Source: Leucosporidium creatinivorum (lineage: Eukaryota > Basidiomycota > Microbotryomycetes > Leucosporidiales > Leucosporidiaceae). From it: a stretch of DNA of 64,000 nucleotides. The stretch lies in contig BCKL01000038.1 in NCBI GenBank assembly GCA_001600635.1, positions 124,001 to 188,000 of the forward strand, read 5' to 3'. Under the pieces are notes generated by a model, which was not told the origin of the DNA, did not search any database, and saw nothing but the letters and a program-made list of their open reading frames with translations. How positions within the stretch are numbered: the first letter of the stretch is position 1; every line of letters begins with the position of its first letter. A program made the translations under genes and the position numbers. Shown in pieces: positions 33,492 through 45,300 of the stretch.

Positions 33492-34606
33492 CTACTTGGG
33501 GAGGGTAGCGATGGCCTCAATCTCGACGAGAACGCCGAGGGGGAGCTTGGCGACCTGTGTCAATCCAGAGCGAGGTCAGCGAACGAGTTAGGCATCGCCG
33601 AGAACGGAGAGGAGCGGCTTACCTCGACGCAGGAGCGAGCGGGCTTGTGCTCGTTGAAGTAGGTCGAGTAGACGGCGTTGATCTGTATCGGATGGGAAGC
33701 AGGTAAGTGGGAGTGTGAGAATGGGCAGGGCACGAGGGAGACCGACCTTGGCGAAGTCGTCCTGCGAGCGAGATAGAGCGAGAGGATCAGCTGTAGCTCG
33801 GCGCGCAGGGGTACATCTGGAACGTACCATGCTCTGGATGACTGTAGACGAGATCAACGGTCAATGCAAGCCCTCGGCAAAGCGGAGGAAGTCGAGACGG
33901 CAGCTCACAGACGGTGGTCTTGACGACGTTGTTGAGGGTAGTTCCTGACGCCTCGATAACGGCCGACAGGTTCTTGAGGACTTGCTCCTGTATGCCATCC
34001 CAGTAGTCATCAGCCTCCGCCCCTCCCAAGCTGGTCTATCCGGCTGCCTCCGTGCTATCTCCTTCGGCGGCCGTCCTGAGCACTCCCAGCTGTCCTACAG
34101 CCACCCCACCTGCTCGAGCTACTCCGCCAGCAACCCTCCCCTGCTCCCCTGCTCCCCTGCTGCCCTCCGACTCACGGTTTGAGCAGTAACATCTCCCTCC
34201 ACGACCTTCATCGTCTCTGGCACTAAGGGGATGCACCCAGAGAGGAACTGTAGCAGTACAAGTCAGCTCTACTCCAGCGTAATCCATGCAGCCAACGCAC
34301 GACGAGCGAGTCGGTCTTGATCGCCTGGCTGTTTCAACGCGTCTCGTCAGCTCTCTCGCTGCACAAGATCAGCGAGGAGAGAGGAAGAACATACACATAA
34401 GGTCCGACAGCGGAAGGAGCGTTCTGAGTAGCGACGACGGAGAGGGACATGGTGAGATTGGGCTTGAGGTGGAGGAGGGAGGCAGAAGAGGGAGCTGCTC
34501 GAGCGGCGCGGATGGGGAGGGGGAGGAGAGAGGTGCGCTGTATTGGATTAGATTAGCGGGAAGTCGAGGTTGTACTGCTCTGAGAACAGCTCACTAGTCG
34601 GAACAT
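33492..34606 (-). CDS. MMF1: RidA (YjgF/UK114) family enamine/imine deaminase
   Basis: ATG 34606 gives MFRL. After an intron comes RTSLLPLPIRAARAAPSSAS, a basic, Ser/Ala-rich presequence fitting mitochondrial import. The RidA core starts at an internal Met (34451): MSLSVVATQNAPSAVGPY, SQAIKTDSLV, FLSGCIPLVPETMKVVEGDV, EQVLKNLSAVIEASGTTLNN, VVKTTV, DDFAKINAVYSTYF, NEHKPARSCVEVAKLP with the key Arg-Ser-Cys of the active-site loop, and EIEAIATLPK, stop 33492. Seven or so small exons. RidA proteins hydrolyse reactive enamine/imine intermediates from PLP enzymes. Yeast has separate mitochondrial (Mmf1) and cytosolic (Hmf1) forms; here one gene could make both by choice of start. Confidence 0.85.
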
Positions 34607-34743
34607 GCGTAGTAGGAGGAGGAGAAGCGGGAAAAGGCAAGTTCGGCGCAAGAGCGGCCCTTCGCAGCTGACCTTCGGGGGAGCTTAAGGCAACTCTTAT
34701 TACATCCCGTTCCTACATCCCAGCCATCTCAAGCACTCAACCA

Positions 34744-36179
34744 CTACTCCTCATCCTCAAAAGCCTCCCCCAACACCCTCACAAACTCCTCATAAGCCGT
34801 CCTCGCCAACTGACTCTCAGGCTGGAAAGACGAGAAAGCGTGGAAAGCCCTAGGCCAGACGTGTAGCTCTACTTGCACGCCTGCTTCCTTCAGTTTGGCG
34901 GCGTAAAGAGGTCCGTGGTCCGCGAGCGAGTCGAGGGCGGAGGAGGAGATGTCTGCGAGGTGAGAGGGTCAGCTCGGCGCCGAGAGGAGAGGAGGGAAGG
35001 AGAACGAAGAGTCATGTACAGTGGGGTGGCATGCCGGTGAAGTCGGAGGAAGAGGTAGAGCGGAGTGGTGCAGCTTCCACAGGAGCGTCCTTGCCGCCAA
35101 AGACCCATTCTGTGCGCGCAAACGATCAGCGAGCGCGTTCGGCGCTGGGTTCGAGCCAGCTTACTGCTCGCTTGCTGACAGTTGGCGCGGGTCCAGAGCT
35201 GTAGGCAAGACTAGTCAGCTTCCATAAGAACAGCTTCAGTGGAAGCAAAGACTACTCACAAAGTACTTCTCATCCGGATGCTCCTCCCTCGAGCTTGGGT
35301 GAACATCGACTCGGTCGTCGGCGAGCATGCTGTCCCTCCCCTTGACATCAGCTCGCATCTTCTGCTAAAGAGCAAAGAGGACTCACGAATCACAAACGAC
35401 AATCCTAGGCTGTACCTCTTCTCCTCTTACCCGCCCAGCCAAAGCAGTAGCCAACGCCGCTCCCGCCGAACTACCATAGATCGCCAACCTCTCCGTGTTC
35501 ACGCCGAGCTTTTCCACTCCTGCATCAGACGTGATGTACCTCCAAGCACGCTCCGCATCGTCAAAGGCGGCGGGGTAGGGGTTCTCCGGCGCGAGACTGG
35601 CGGGTGGATGGTAGGGAGGGTCAGCGCCGAGCGGCTGGCAGGAAGAGGGAGGAGGAAGACACACCGGTAGTCCACTGAGATAGATTGGTAGCCCTGTTCC
35701 GCGAAGAAGGAGAGGAGGGGAAGGTCCATCCTGTGCTCCCCCGAAGACTTGAGCTCCAAATCGACTTGGCCGCCGAGCCCTCTCTCGCCTCGACTCGACT
35801 CACTCAGGCGCGCCAATCATGAACCCACCACCATGAAACACCACTACCGTTCCCTTCCCCTTCCCCTTCCCCATCGCCCCGGGCGCCGCCGCAGGGCCAA
35901 CAAGTAGCAACCTCATCTCCCCTCTCCCTGCCCCTCCCTCACCCTCGGGGACGACTTGATTCCTCACCTCGACTCTCTCCGGATGAGGCATAGGAGGAGA
36001 AGGTAGGGAAGCCATCATAGGCCTCACCAACTCGGCGGGGGGGATGCTGAAGTCCAAACCGCCGGGGGGCCAGTGGGACGCGAAGGGGCGGAACTGCGAG
36101 AGGGGGAGGGGGGTTAGTGAGGCCGAGGGAGGGAGAGAGAGGGGGATGGTACTTCGGGGCGGAGGAGAGGGAAGGACAT
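34744..36179 (-). CDS. Alpha/beta hydrolase, HSL family
   Basis: ATG 36179 opens MSFPLLRPE. An intron joins to FRPFASHWPPGGLDFSIPPA. The oxyanion motif is VVVFHGGGFMIGAPE. Then HRMDLPLLSFFAEQGYQSIS, VDYRLAPENPYPAAFDDAER, and the nucleophile elbow YGSSAGAALATALAG (GxSxG). The acid and base lie in DISSSALDSLADHGPLYAAK and WPRAFHAFSSF. The end is GEAFEDEE, stop 34744. This is the HSL/acetyl-hydrolase type (HGGG, GDSAG-like elbow), acting on short-chain esters or lactones; the substrate is unknown. About six introns, several with CTCGGCGCTGAC before the acceptor. No signal peptide. Confidence 0.8.
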
Positions 36180-36822
36180 TGCTGAATTTGAGGGGAGAGG
36201 ATGTGGGAGGAGAGAGAGAGAGAGCGGGCAGCGGGAGAGGGGGGAGGAGGGAAGCCCCACTTGCTCGCTCGGTAGCGGGAAGCGAGAGCAACCCCCGCCG
36301 CTTGATGCTTGCCGAGGTGTATAGGCTACTGTAGAGTACGTACGTTCTTAGGTGTAGCTGAGAGAGGGATAGCACCGAAGAGCGTTGAGCTTTTACTGCC
36401 CAGTCCCGCGCGCCGAACCAACTCGGAGCTGCCTCCTTTCCATCTCGGCGCTCCTTGTCGCGCTCGCCCTACCCCTCTTTATGTGGAACGAAGTCACATA
36501 TGATTCAACAACAAAGAAACGACTTATCTACCGCACCGAAAATCCTCATGGCCTCCTGCTCATCGTCCCTGCCCAATCTCGTCAAACTCCTCCTCAACCG
36601 CCTCGAATCCTCAACCTCCCCGCGAGGCCTTCCAAGCTCCTCTGGCCGGAGGGAGGGAAGGGTGGGAATAGTGGGTGGTCTTTGGGTATGCGAAGAAGAG
36701 GCCAGAGTGAGCGTAACAAGGGTTGAAAGATGGGACGATGGGCGAGCGGCGAGATCAAGAGATCGGTCGGTACGGTGAAGGGGTAGGGTGGATGAAGAAG
36801 CAACGGGTCAGCGCCGAGCTCC
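36180..36822. other. Intergenic, about 640 bp
   Basis: Upstream of the hydrolase and 3' of the small membrane protein gene. Purine-rich runs near 36110-36240. No gene seen. Confidence 0.4.
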
Positions 36823-37918
36823 TTACTTCTCCTCCTCTCTCACATCAGCCCGCCAACAAATCTGCGCAGCGCCCTCTTCAAAACCGAGGATTCGAAGGTT
36901 CAAAGCAAGCCTGAGACGAGCCGCGAACTCACCCTCCAACTCTTTCCCCTCCAGTACCTCGACCCTCTCAACTTGAACCCACCTCCTCCCCTCAGCCTTC
37001 TTCCACAGGATCATCTCCAACCCACTCTCCTCCTCTTCTCCGTAGACCTCGGCGAGCGGTCCCGGTCCTTCTCGGACCAACTCGCTCCCCTCTGCTCCTA
37101 CTCCTACTCCTACACCCCGATTGCTCCGACTGAAAACCATCATCATCCCTCCAACGGCCATCATCCCCGTCGCCACCGGCAGCACACCCACTCCCATCCC
37201 CCCTAGTACCCAGCCCGCGGCCGAAGCAGAAGCCAGCGCTTCCGCCGTCGCTGATGATGCAGCCCAATAGGCGCCGTATAGGGTTGCTAGGGAGGGGAGA
37301 CGGTGGATTGTCGTTTGTGCGTGGGTGGAGAGAGTGGACCGAGAGCAGGGGGAGGGGGAGGGGGACAGAGGGCCACGGGAGAGGATCGAGGAGGCTTCAG
37401 AGGAGGTTATTAGGTCTGTCTGTAGTGTGGTTCAGGTTCGGATGTGGAAGATGCGGAGAGAGTGGGGAGAATGGGAGAAAAGCGAGGGAAGAGGTCAGCG
37501 ACAGGTTCGGCGGCGCGCCGACGCGAGCGGACAGCGACGGACGAGGAAGAGAGTAGCCAACAGGGTGTGCGTCTCGGTTGGAGTAGTAATGTGAAAGTAG
37601 TAGAACCCATCTGCTAATCCCACGTATCTGTAGCGTAGTGTAGCGCACTTGTCAGCTACACAGCTGTGGCGCCGCGCGCGGACTCTGGAGCTCTAACTAG
37701 ACTCACCCTTTTACCAGCTGCGACTTGAGGCTATCGTCGGTGATTTTGCCTAGTTCGATGGCCCAATCTTTGCGCTCCGGTGGCTGCTCTGTAGCCTTGC
37801 CTTTGCCCTTCCTTGATGATGACGCCGAGCTGGAGGAGGAGAGGCGGATGCCGTAACAGGTGTCGTGGCCTGGTTGTTGAGGGTAGCGGATTGCTTGGAT
37901 GCGAGGTAATGAGGACAT
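36823..37918 (-). CDS. Small two-helix membrane protein, unknown family
   Basis: ATG 37918 opens MSSLPRIQAIRYPQQPGHDT, then a Ser/Lys-rich stretch and KDWAIELGKITDDSLKSQLV. An intron (about 37628-37707) leads to RYVGLADGFYYFHITTPTET. A second intron with a non-standard donor (GTCCGT, about 37435-37555) is needed to reach LITSSEASSILSRGPLSP and two hydrophobic segments (LATLYGAYWAASSATAEALA; MGVGVLPVATGMMAVGGMMM). The end is a charged tail (WVQVERVEVLEGKELEGEF), TAA at 36823. I do not recognise the family. Two close membrane helices and a Met/Gly-rich turn would suit a mitochondrial inner-membrane or ER assembly factor, but this is a guess. A shorter start at 37610 is possible. Confidence 0.5.
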
Positions 37919-38009
37919 TTGCTGTAGCAGAGCAGGGATGAGGCGAGAGATGAAAGAGAGGGAGTTGAAGCGGAGTTTGACGACTTGGCCGTTTCACAGC
38001 GAGCAGGTG

Positions 38010-41000
38010 ATGAGAGGCTCTCCCTCCCCCCACTCGCTACCAAGTCACCTCGCTCGCTCGTCTCTCGGCTCTTCGAATCAGCTACATAACTCAGTCAGCC
38101 AAGCTACTCTACGTCTCTGGACGTTCAATGTACGTCTCTTCTCTTCTCTACTCTCTCTCAGTCTTGGCCGTCTCAGAGCTGACTCGCTCCATCTCTCTCT
38201 CTCCCATTCCTGCACCTGATTAGGTCCCTAGCGTGGACCAACCCTCGTATTCCCCTACAGCAACAACAACCTACCACTAGTACCTCCCCTACTAAATCCC
38301 CCTTCCTCGCCACGGCCAACTCGGCCCCTCCAGGTCACCACCACTCTCGCTCTCGCAAGCCCTTGCCCTTCCCCCTCCCCGACCCTTACGCCGATGATAG
38401 CAACTTTCAACTATACGACCCTAGAGGTCTCAACTTGAAGCGGAGAGAGAGCTCGTCTTACTCCTCTACAGCCTCAGCCTCAGCCTCAGCGGGCAAAGCG
38501 GGTGATGCGGGGGAGCAGCAGAACGTTGTCCTCGTAGAGAGGACTGTTAGCCCCAGGCTCGAGCAGCAAGGGTTAGTCGAGGAGGGTAGTGTCAGTGATA
38601 GGGTACCCAGCTTAAGCCCGCCTAGGAGGGACCTGCAGTTGCCCGAGGGGAGCTTGACCAAACAGGTGCGCTTTCTTCCCTCTCGAGAGCTACCGATGCG
38701 GGGCTCGCTCATCTCTTGCTGGGGTACAAGAGCTAATCTTGCCGCTTCTCACTACACAGGATTCTACCTCGTCCACCTCTACCGTCACCAACGACCACCC
38801 TTCCTCGCCCATCAACGTCGATCCCTCCTCCGCCTCGTCGTCCGCCGCTCCTCCTACTTCCACACCGGCTCCAACTCGCGCACGAGGAGCCATGGCTTCT
38901 CTCAACCGCCTTCGCATCGGCTCCTTCCAATCCCCTCCCCCAGCGCCCAGCAGCACCACCGAGCCCGAACCTCCAGCCGCCGAGCCCTCCTCCTCCTTCA
39001 GCCACTCCCGCACCACGACCACCACCTCCACCTCGAGCACTACCGCCCGCTCCCGTTCCTCCTCCACCGCCTCGGCCACCTCGACCCAACTCTCCCCCGC
39101 CGCCTCCTTCCTCTCCTCGTTCGGCCCCCGCTCACGAGACGTCTCCCTCTCCTCTTCTTCCGGTCGCTTCGCCGCCCTCGTAGATGGCGATGAAGAAGGA
39201 TTCCACATCGCCGGCTATGTGCTCGGGAAGGAGCTCGGTCGAGGAGGGTTTGGGGTCGTTCGGGAGGCTACGAGAGTTGGAGGAGGGAGGGAAGGAGAGA
39301 AGGTCGCGTGCAAGGTGGTTAAGCATCGGCAGACTGCGGGGGTGGAACAAGCTGTGATGCCGGTTAGTTTGGTGGGAGAGGCGTTGAAGAGGAGTGCGAG
39401 TGGGTATCAGAGGGGCAGTAGGGTCGGCGGTGGGGTCGGGAATAGGGATCGGAGGATGAGTTTGGTGATTGGTGGGGAGCAGAGGGATAAGGAGAGGTGG
39501 AGGAGTACTAGTAGTCCGATGGCGCCTGCTTTCGCTAGGATGGAGGACCAGCAGCAACAGGCGAGGGGAGAGTCGACGCCGGCTCCTTCTTCCTCGAGAC
39601 CTACCACCACCACCGACGAGCAGTCGGCCCTCCTCTCCTCCTCCATCGCCTCGGCACTCGAACCCTCCCCTCTCATCGCCGACGCGCCCACGACCAACTC
39701 GGACGAGGAACCCCCCTCCCTCATCCAAGCGCTCCTCTCCCGAGAAATCCACCTCTGGCGCCAACTCTCCCCGCACCCCCACATCGTCCAACTCATCTCC
39801 ACCGCCTCGACCTCCGACTTTACCTACATCTTTATGCCCCTTTGCGAGGGAGGGAATTTGCTCGATTTCCTCAATGGTGGGGGCGTTAATCGGAAGAAGA
39901 GGGAGGAGAGGGAGAGGAAGGAGAGGGAGAAGAGGAGGAGAGGGGGCAGTGTTGGGATTGCGGGGACGATGGCGATGAGCAGCTCGATGATGGGGGAGGA
40001 CGAGTGCGCCGTCACCGATTCGGACGACTCGACCTCGTCGGCTCAGAGGAAAGGGCTGCCCCTCCCCCTCGCTCGAACCATCTTTGGCCAACTCGTCGAA
40101 GGACTGCATTACCTCCACACCGAGGCAGGCGTCACTCATCGGGATGTCAAGCTCGATAATATCCTGTGCGACGAGTATGATGCGGCCGAGAGCGAGGGGG
40201 GAGGGACTTGGAAGATTGCGGATTTCGGGTTGGCCGAATCGGCCAGTCTTGGGGCGGGGAGGGTGGAGGAGGTGGCCAAGGGTGCGGTGGCGAGGGAGAG
40301 GGAAGCGTCGACGAGTCGGCCGTCTTCGAGGGCGCCGAGCCCTACGCCGCCCTCTTCCAAGCCTAAACGACCTCGCATGATGACGCCCCATGGCTCGGCT
40401 TCCACGACCTCAAGCACAGGACACATTACACCCGGCCTGCCTCTCGCCTCCCTCTCGCGCGCCAACTCGCTCTCCCGCCCCGACTCGTGCACCTCCCATT
40501 CCTCCAACCTCCCCCTCTTCGACACGATCGACCATCATCTCCATCCCGCCGGTTCTCTCCCTTACTCTACTCCCGAGCAGATGAGGTCCCCCGTCCCCAT
40601 CCTCGAACCGAGTGGGGATATCTGGGCGGCGGGGTGCGTGCTCTATGCCTTAGTGCAGGGGACGCTGCCGTTCATGGACGAGTTTGAACCAAGGTTGAGG
40701 AGTAAGGTCATGAAGGGGGTTTGGGAGGTGCCGAGTAACCTTCTCCCCGGAGGAGGAGGGGGAGGGGGAGGGGAAGAGGAGCAGCGCTGCCTCGAAGTCC
40801 TTCGCGGCTGTCTGGAGGTCGACCCTCAGAGACGATGGACCATCAAACAGATTCGGGATTCCACCTGGCTTCGACCGCCTCCTCCCCCTCCCTCACCCTT
40901 CACCCGCGGTCGCCCACTCTCCCGTGGCCCCCCCTTCTCGAGAAACCCTTCCTCCTCCCGCTCCCGCCAGCCTTCCTCCGCTTCTCGCTCGGGGTCGGAG

Positions 41001-41465
41001 GGAGGACTCGGCCTCGCTCCCCTCCATCATCCTCACCCTCATCCACCGACGACGGCATCGAACCCCACTACGACAAGGAGGAAGGAGCGCTCGACCTCGC
41101 GCTCTTCAGCCGCTGTCAAGCATCTTGGCATTTCGGAGCGGACGAGATCGAGTGAGAGGCATGAGTTGGAGAAGGAGGAGAGGAAGATGCGGTGGGATCG
41201 CTCGAGGTCGGCCGTGCGCGATCGTGAGGGGAGTGCGAGTGGGGTGAGGAGTGGTAGTAGGAGTTCGACGAGAGGGGGGAGGGCCAGAGCGGGCAGTAGG
41301 GCTGAGAGCGAGGAGGGGAGTAGGGGGAGGAGTAGGGAGCGCGCTCACGGTGCGGTCGGAGAGGGTGGGAGGCAGGAGAGCAGAGAGGGAAGGAGGGACG
41401 TCTTTGATTTGAGGGAGGTTAGTAGGGAGGCCGAGAGGCTGGGCAGGGTCGAGGAGCCGTATTGA
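38010..41465 (+). CDS. Ser/Thr protein kinase with large low-complexity insertions
   Basis: A start at ATG 38010 with introns at 38130-38260 and 38666-38759 keeps one frame; the 5' end is the least certain part. A long Ser/Thr/Pro-rich N-terminus precedes the kinase domain (about 39195-40860): VLGKELGRGGFGVVREAT, VACKVVKHRQ (Lys), REIHLWRQLSPHPHIVQLIS, YIFMPLCEGGNLLDFL, GLHYLHTEAGVTHRDVKLDN, WKIADFGLAESAS, LPYSTPEQM, GDIWAAGCVLYALVQGTLPF and DPQRRWTIKQIRDSTWL. Insertions of roughly 100 residues separate the Lys strand from helix C and DFG from the P+1 loop; a KKREERERKEREKRRRGG insertion follows the hinge. The C-terminal 200 residues are Arg/Ser-rich. All catalytic residues are present, so it should be active. 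Family within the CAMK-like kinases unclear. Confidence 0.8.
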
Positions 41466-42353
41466 GCGAGTGAGGGATGGTTTCTGTTTGCTGTGATCCT
41501 GATGGTCAGTAGTTCCGTTTCTTTCCCCCCTTGTTATTACTGTGCTATGGAGCTGTGAGATGTCGTGTACCATTCGTCGCATGAAGCGGAGAGCGAGAAG
41601 GAGAGTGGAGCAAGTTCGGCGTAGAAGAGGACGTCCCGACAGCCACCTGTGGTGCTTCGGGACCCGTTAGATACACTTCGGGGAGTGTCGCGAGTGCTGT
41701 AGGCTCGTCTGCGCTATCCAGAGTCCTGCTCGACTTGGATACGAGCTGCCAGCCTCATCGCTTCGGAACCGACCGCCGAGATGGAGCTTGACGGCGTAAG
41801 CTGCACCCGAGGGCGACAACAAATCATCTGTAACGTCTTCGAGCAAGTCTTGGATCGACTCTCGCTCAAAACGGACGCTCTGCGACGCTGGGAAACCATC
41901 CCGAAGCTTCGCTCGGCCGCTCTCGTTCAGGTCACGACTGAGCGCCGAGCACAGCTCCCCAGGCTTCAATAGAGCAGGAGGCGAGTCTTTGATGCACTAT
42001 GAAGACCTGACTGCTGCTAGAGCAGGATCCGAAAGCTTGTAGCTATTCCCCCGCCGAGGTTGCTGGCTGATGTGGAGCTCGGACCGCGTCGAAGCTCTGA
42101 GAGCAGTGAGCATGTCACTGAGCAGCCAGTGCAGGTCGTCTAGTACAAATCTGAGAGTTATTGTAGCGTTATAAGAAGCTAGCGGTGCGAAGTGGACGGA
42201 AGGGGATCTTGCTCAGGAGTCCTCCGCTGCTTGTGCTTTGACCGCCGCCTCGCTTTTCTGCTTGTTGCTTTTCCATGCTTCTCGCTCTCGACAGCACATC
42301 CTGAGCCCACTACACCTCACTCGTCATCTGCATCATCGCCGCTCGTCGCTTCC
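41466..42353. other. Intergenic, about 890 bp
   Basis: 3' flank of the kinase and promoter of the helicase gene. A 63-codon ATG frame (41781-41972, plus) and an overlapping minus frame have no homology or splice support. No gene called. Confidence 0.4.
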
Positions 42354-45300
42354 ATGGCACATCTCCTCACTCGTGGGGCCGCGCTGTATCTCGCTCAAAG
42401 AACCGCGCCGCTCCCTCGTTGCGAGGACGAGGACCAGCACTTCGTACTACAGGTCATCAGCGACAAGTCTGCTGCCGTCACAGGCTCGACTAAGTGAGTA
42501 CAGAGCAACACGGCGTGTCTCGATATCCGGCAGCGCTAACCCCCGCCGCGCCTGCCAGCGCTGCAGCTTACGTACCGCTTTCACACAGAATTACGCTTTC
42601 GGACGGCGAGACCTGCGTAGAAGGTGTCGTCACGAAGCCATCCCTACTCGCTCGTAGGGAAAAGGACGGCACGTCTCGTCCCCTCCGCCAGTTCGACATG
42701 GTGTATCTCACCGTCTGGGCAAGAGACGGGAGGTAAGCAATCCTTACGCCGGAAGCGGGCGCACATCACTGACGATAATCCTCCTGCAGCACCCTCACCT
42801 TCCTCAACTTCACCTTCCGCTCGCCAAGCTCCCACAAGCTCGACCGAGTCCTCTTCGGCCGTCCCGTTCACTCTCTCCCTTCACCTCAAGCTCGCTGGTC
42901 TACCGTCGGCGCATTTGGGGGAAAGACGCACCAAGGATTCGTCGAGTGAGCCCTGGTCGCTTAGCCCTTCCCAGCCGCAAGCTCACCTTCTCGTTGCCTC
43001 GCAGCTTCCGAGAGTTCGCACCGAAGGAGTCTGCTGGCTTCAGCGGTCGTTTGGTGGCCACTCGACTATGTCGGTCGATTCAAGTGTTCTCCCCTCCAGC
43101 TACCTGCAGCTGACTCGTGCTAAACACGCAGACATCCGTCTCGGCGTCTCCCACCCCTCATTCAACTACGCATCGCTCATCGTCCCTGTTCTGCTGGAGC
43201 TCGGACCTCTCGCCGCCTGCTACTTCCTTACGCGTAAGCTTCCTCACACCTCTCCTTCGCTCGAACCACAGCTGACCCTGCTCACCGTCGCCAGTGCCCG
43301 AGTCCACCGTTTTCGGCTTCGCCGAATGGCTCGCTAAGGCAACCTACGCCGACGCTGCGGCGAGCGCCTTCGCAGGCATCCTCGTCGAGGGATGCGGGAA
43401 GTACGTCAGAGGAGCCCTCGATCTTCGAGGCGTAGGGGACCTCGGCCTTGATGGCGCGCTCCGAAACCTCACCAAGCTGGATGAAGTCATTGCGGATCTT
43501 GACGACCTCGTGAGACGCTTCGAGCGGTTCGAGGCGAGCTCTCAGAAGGTCTCGAACGGCCGTGGACTGTCGCAGAAGGAGCGGAAGCGAGCTGGCCTCG
43601 GCGGCAAGCTCACTCGGCCGGCCCTTGACTGGCAGAAGACGGAGCGCTTCGAGGAGGTGTGCAAGCTCCCCGAGCCGACTACGCTGCTGGCAGCATCAGG
43701 CGCGCTCAAGCATTGTCGCGAGGAGCAGTGGAAGTGATCGGAGTGAGTTCATTGCGCATCTTCGTGCTCGGCGCGCGCTGACCCTGTTGCCTCCTTTCAG
43801 ACGCTCGTCACCTGCCTACCCCGTGCTCAAGGCCGATTTGAGTCTCGGGCTGCTGTACGACGCCCATCTGGATCGCGTCGGCTCTAGCCGAACTGCTCCC
43901 ATTCCGATTCCGGCCACCACCAACCGCACTCTCACCGTCGGCCTGCCTCCCACCTCGTCCGACTCGGCTCTCGCGCATGCTCCCACCCCCGATCCTCCTC
44001 GCGCTCCTCTCCCCTCGACCAAAACGGCCAAGCCTCGTCGTAAAGCTACGCCAGCAGCTCCCGCTCCGCCCCCTCCCGTCGCCACCGAAGCTCCCGCCAA
44101 GACCGTCAGCGCTCCTACGACCATCCTCCCACTTCGTGCGGCCTCTTACTTCGATGGAGTCGCCTCCGAAGGTGGGGAGTGGACCCTTCTCATCGCTGGT
44201 CGAGCTCTGAAGGATTGGCGAGCGCTCAAGGATCCTGTTCGCATCGGCGCGGTCGAGAAGATCCTCATTGCTCTTTCTCGTGCGTCGATTCTTGGTCAGT
44301 CAGAAAGACCAACGTGCTGATACTCTCGCTCTATAGGCGGCGACTTCGGGGGCGACAACCAGAAGCAGCTCGTCGGCAACCACGGCGATGTGAGCTGCCT
44401 CCTTGATTCGCTCGGCGCATCACTGACCTCGAGATGCCCGCTCGCAGGTTCCCATCTACGAGGCAAAAGTCCTCGGAGATCTTCGACTCGTGTACCAGGT
44501 GTGTCGGCTCTACTTTCTCAAGTACGGCGAACCGGCGCTGACGGTCGCTTCGCTCAGGTCGACCTTCTGCCACACGGAACCGAGCAAGTCACGCAAATTC
44601 TTCGCATCTGGGGCATCGAGCGGCTTCTACTCTCGACAACCGAGTTTGGAGCGCCATTTCCAACTATTCGAGGAAAAGTGAGTATCGTCGTCGGTACGCC
44701 TTCTCGGTGCTGCTCGAAGCGCAGCGACCTCATCGCTCACGTTCGCTCAACGACTCGCAGATGCAACTACCGTCGCAAAGCGCTACAGCGAGGCGCCAAA
44801 GCTCAGACAACAACGCTGCCGCAGTCTTTCCCCTTCGAAGACGAGCCAGACGTCGGTCCGCTCGAGTCGACCGGGTTCACGGAAGCCGAGATGCTCAAGG
44901 TGAATTGACCCTGAAGGAACAGAAAATAAAGCTGATTCTCTTAATCTCTCCTACAGCTACACGACCTCATCGCCCTCTCCAAAGTCGTTCCCTTCTCGCA
45001 GGAGGTCACCCGCTCGATTCTCGCGCAGGACGACGATGCTCGGCACGTCTTCAACATGTCGCCACGAGAACGCGAGGTCGTCGACCATCCCTCCTCCAGC
45101 TTCATCATCGGTCGCTCGGGAACCGGCAAGACGACCTGCATCCTCTTCAAGATGATCGGTCTGGAGCAGGCGGCCAAGCTCGCCCCAGGACTCGCTACTC
45201 GCGGCAAGCTCCGTCAAGTCTTCCTTACGCAGTCGCCTGTCCTCGCCAGCAAGGTCAAGCTCTACTACCAGTCCATCGTCGCTACCCTCGCCTCGTCCAA

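Noticed and set aside
35140-35170. GGGTTCGAGCC resembling a tRNA T-arm
   Set aside because: No matching acceptor, D or anticodon arms; it lies in a hydrolase intron.
39132-40391. 420-codon open frame antisense to the kinase
   Set aside because: Low-complexity mirror of the Ser/Arg-rich kinase sequence; the kinase motifs are clearly on the plus strand.
41781-41972. 63-codon ATG frame in the gap before the helicase gene
   Set aside because: No recognisable homology, no splice context, and an equally long frame opposite.
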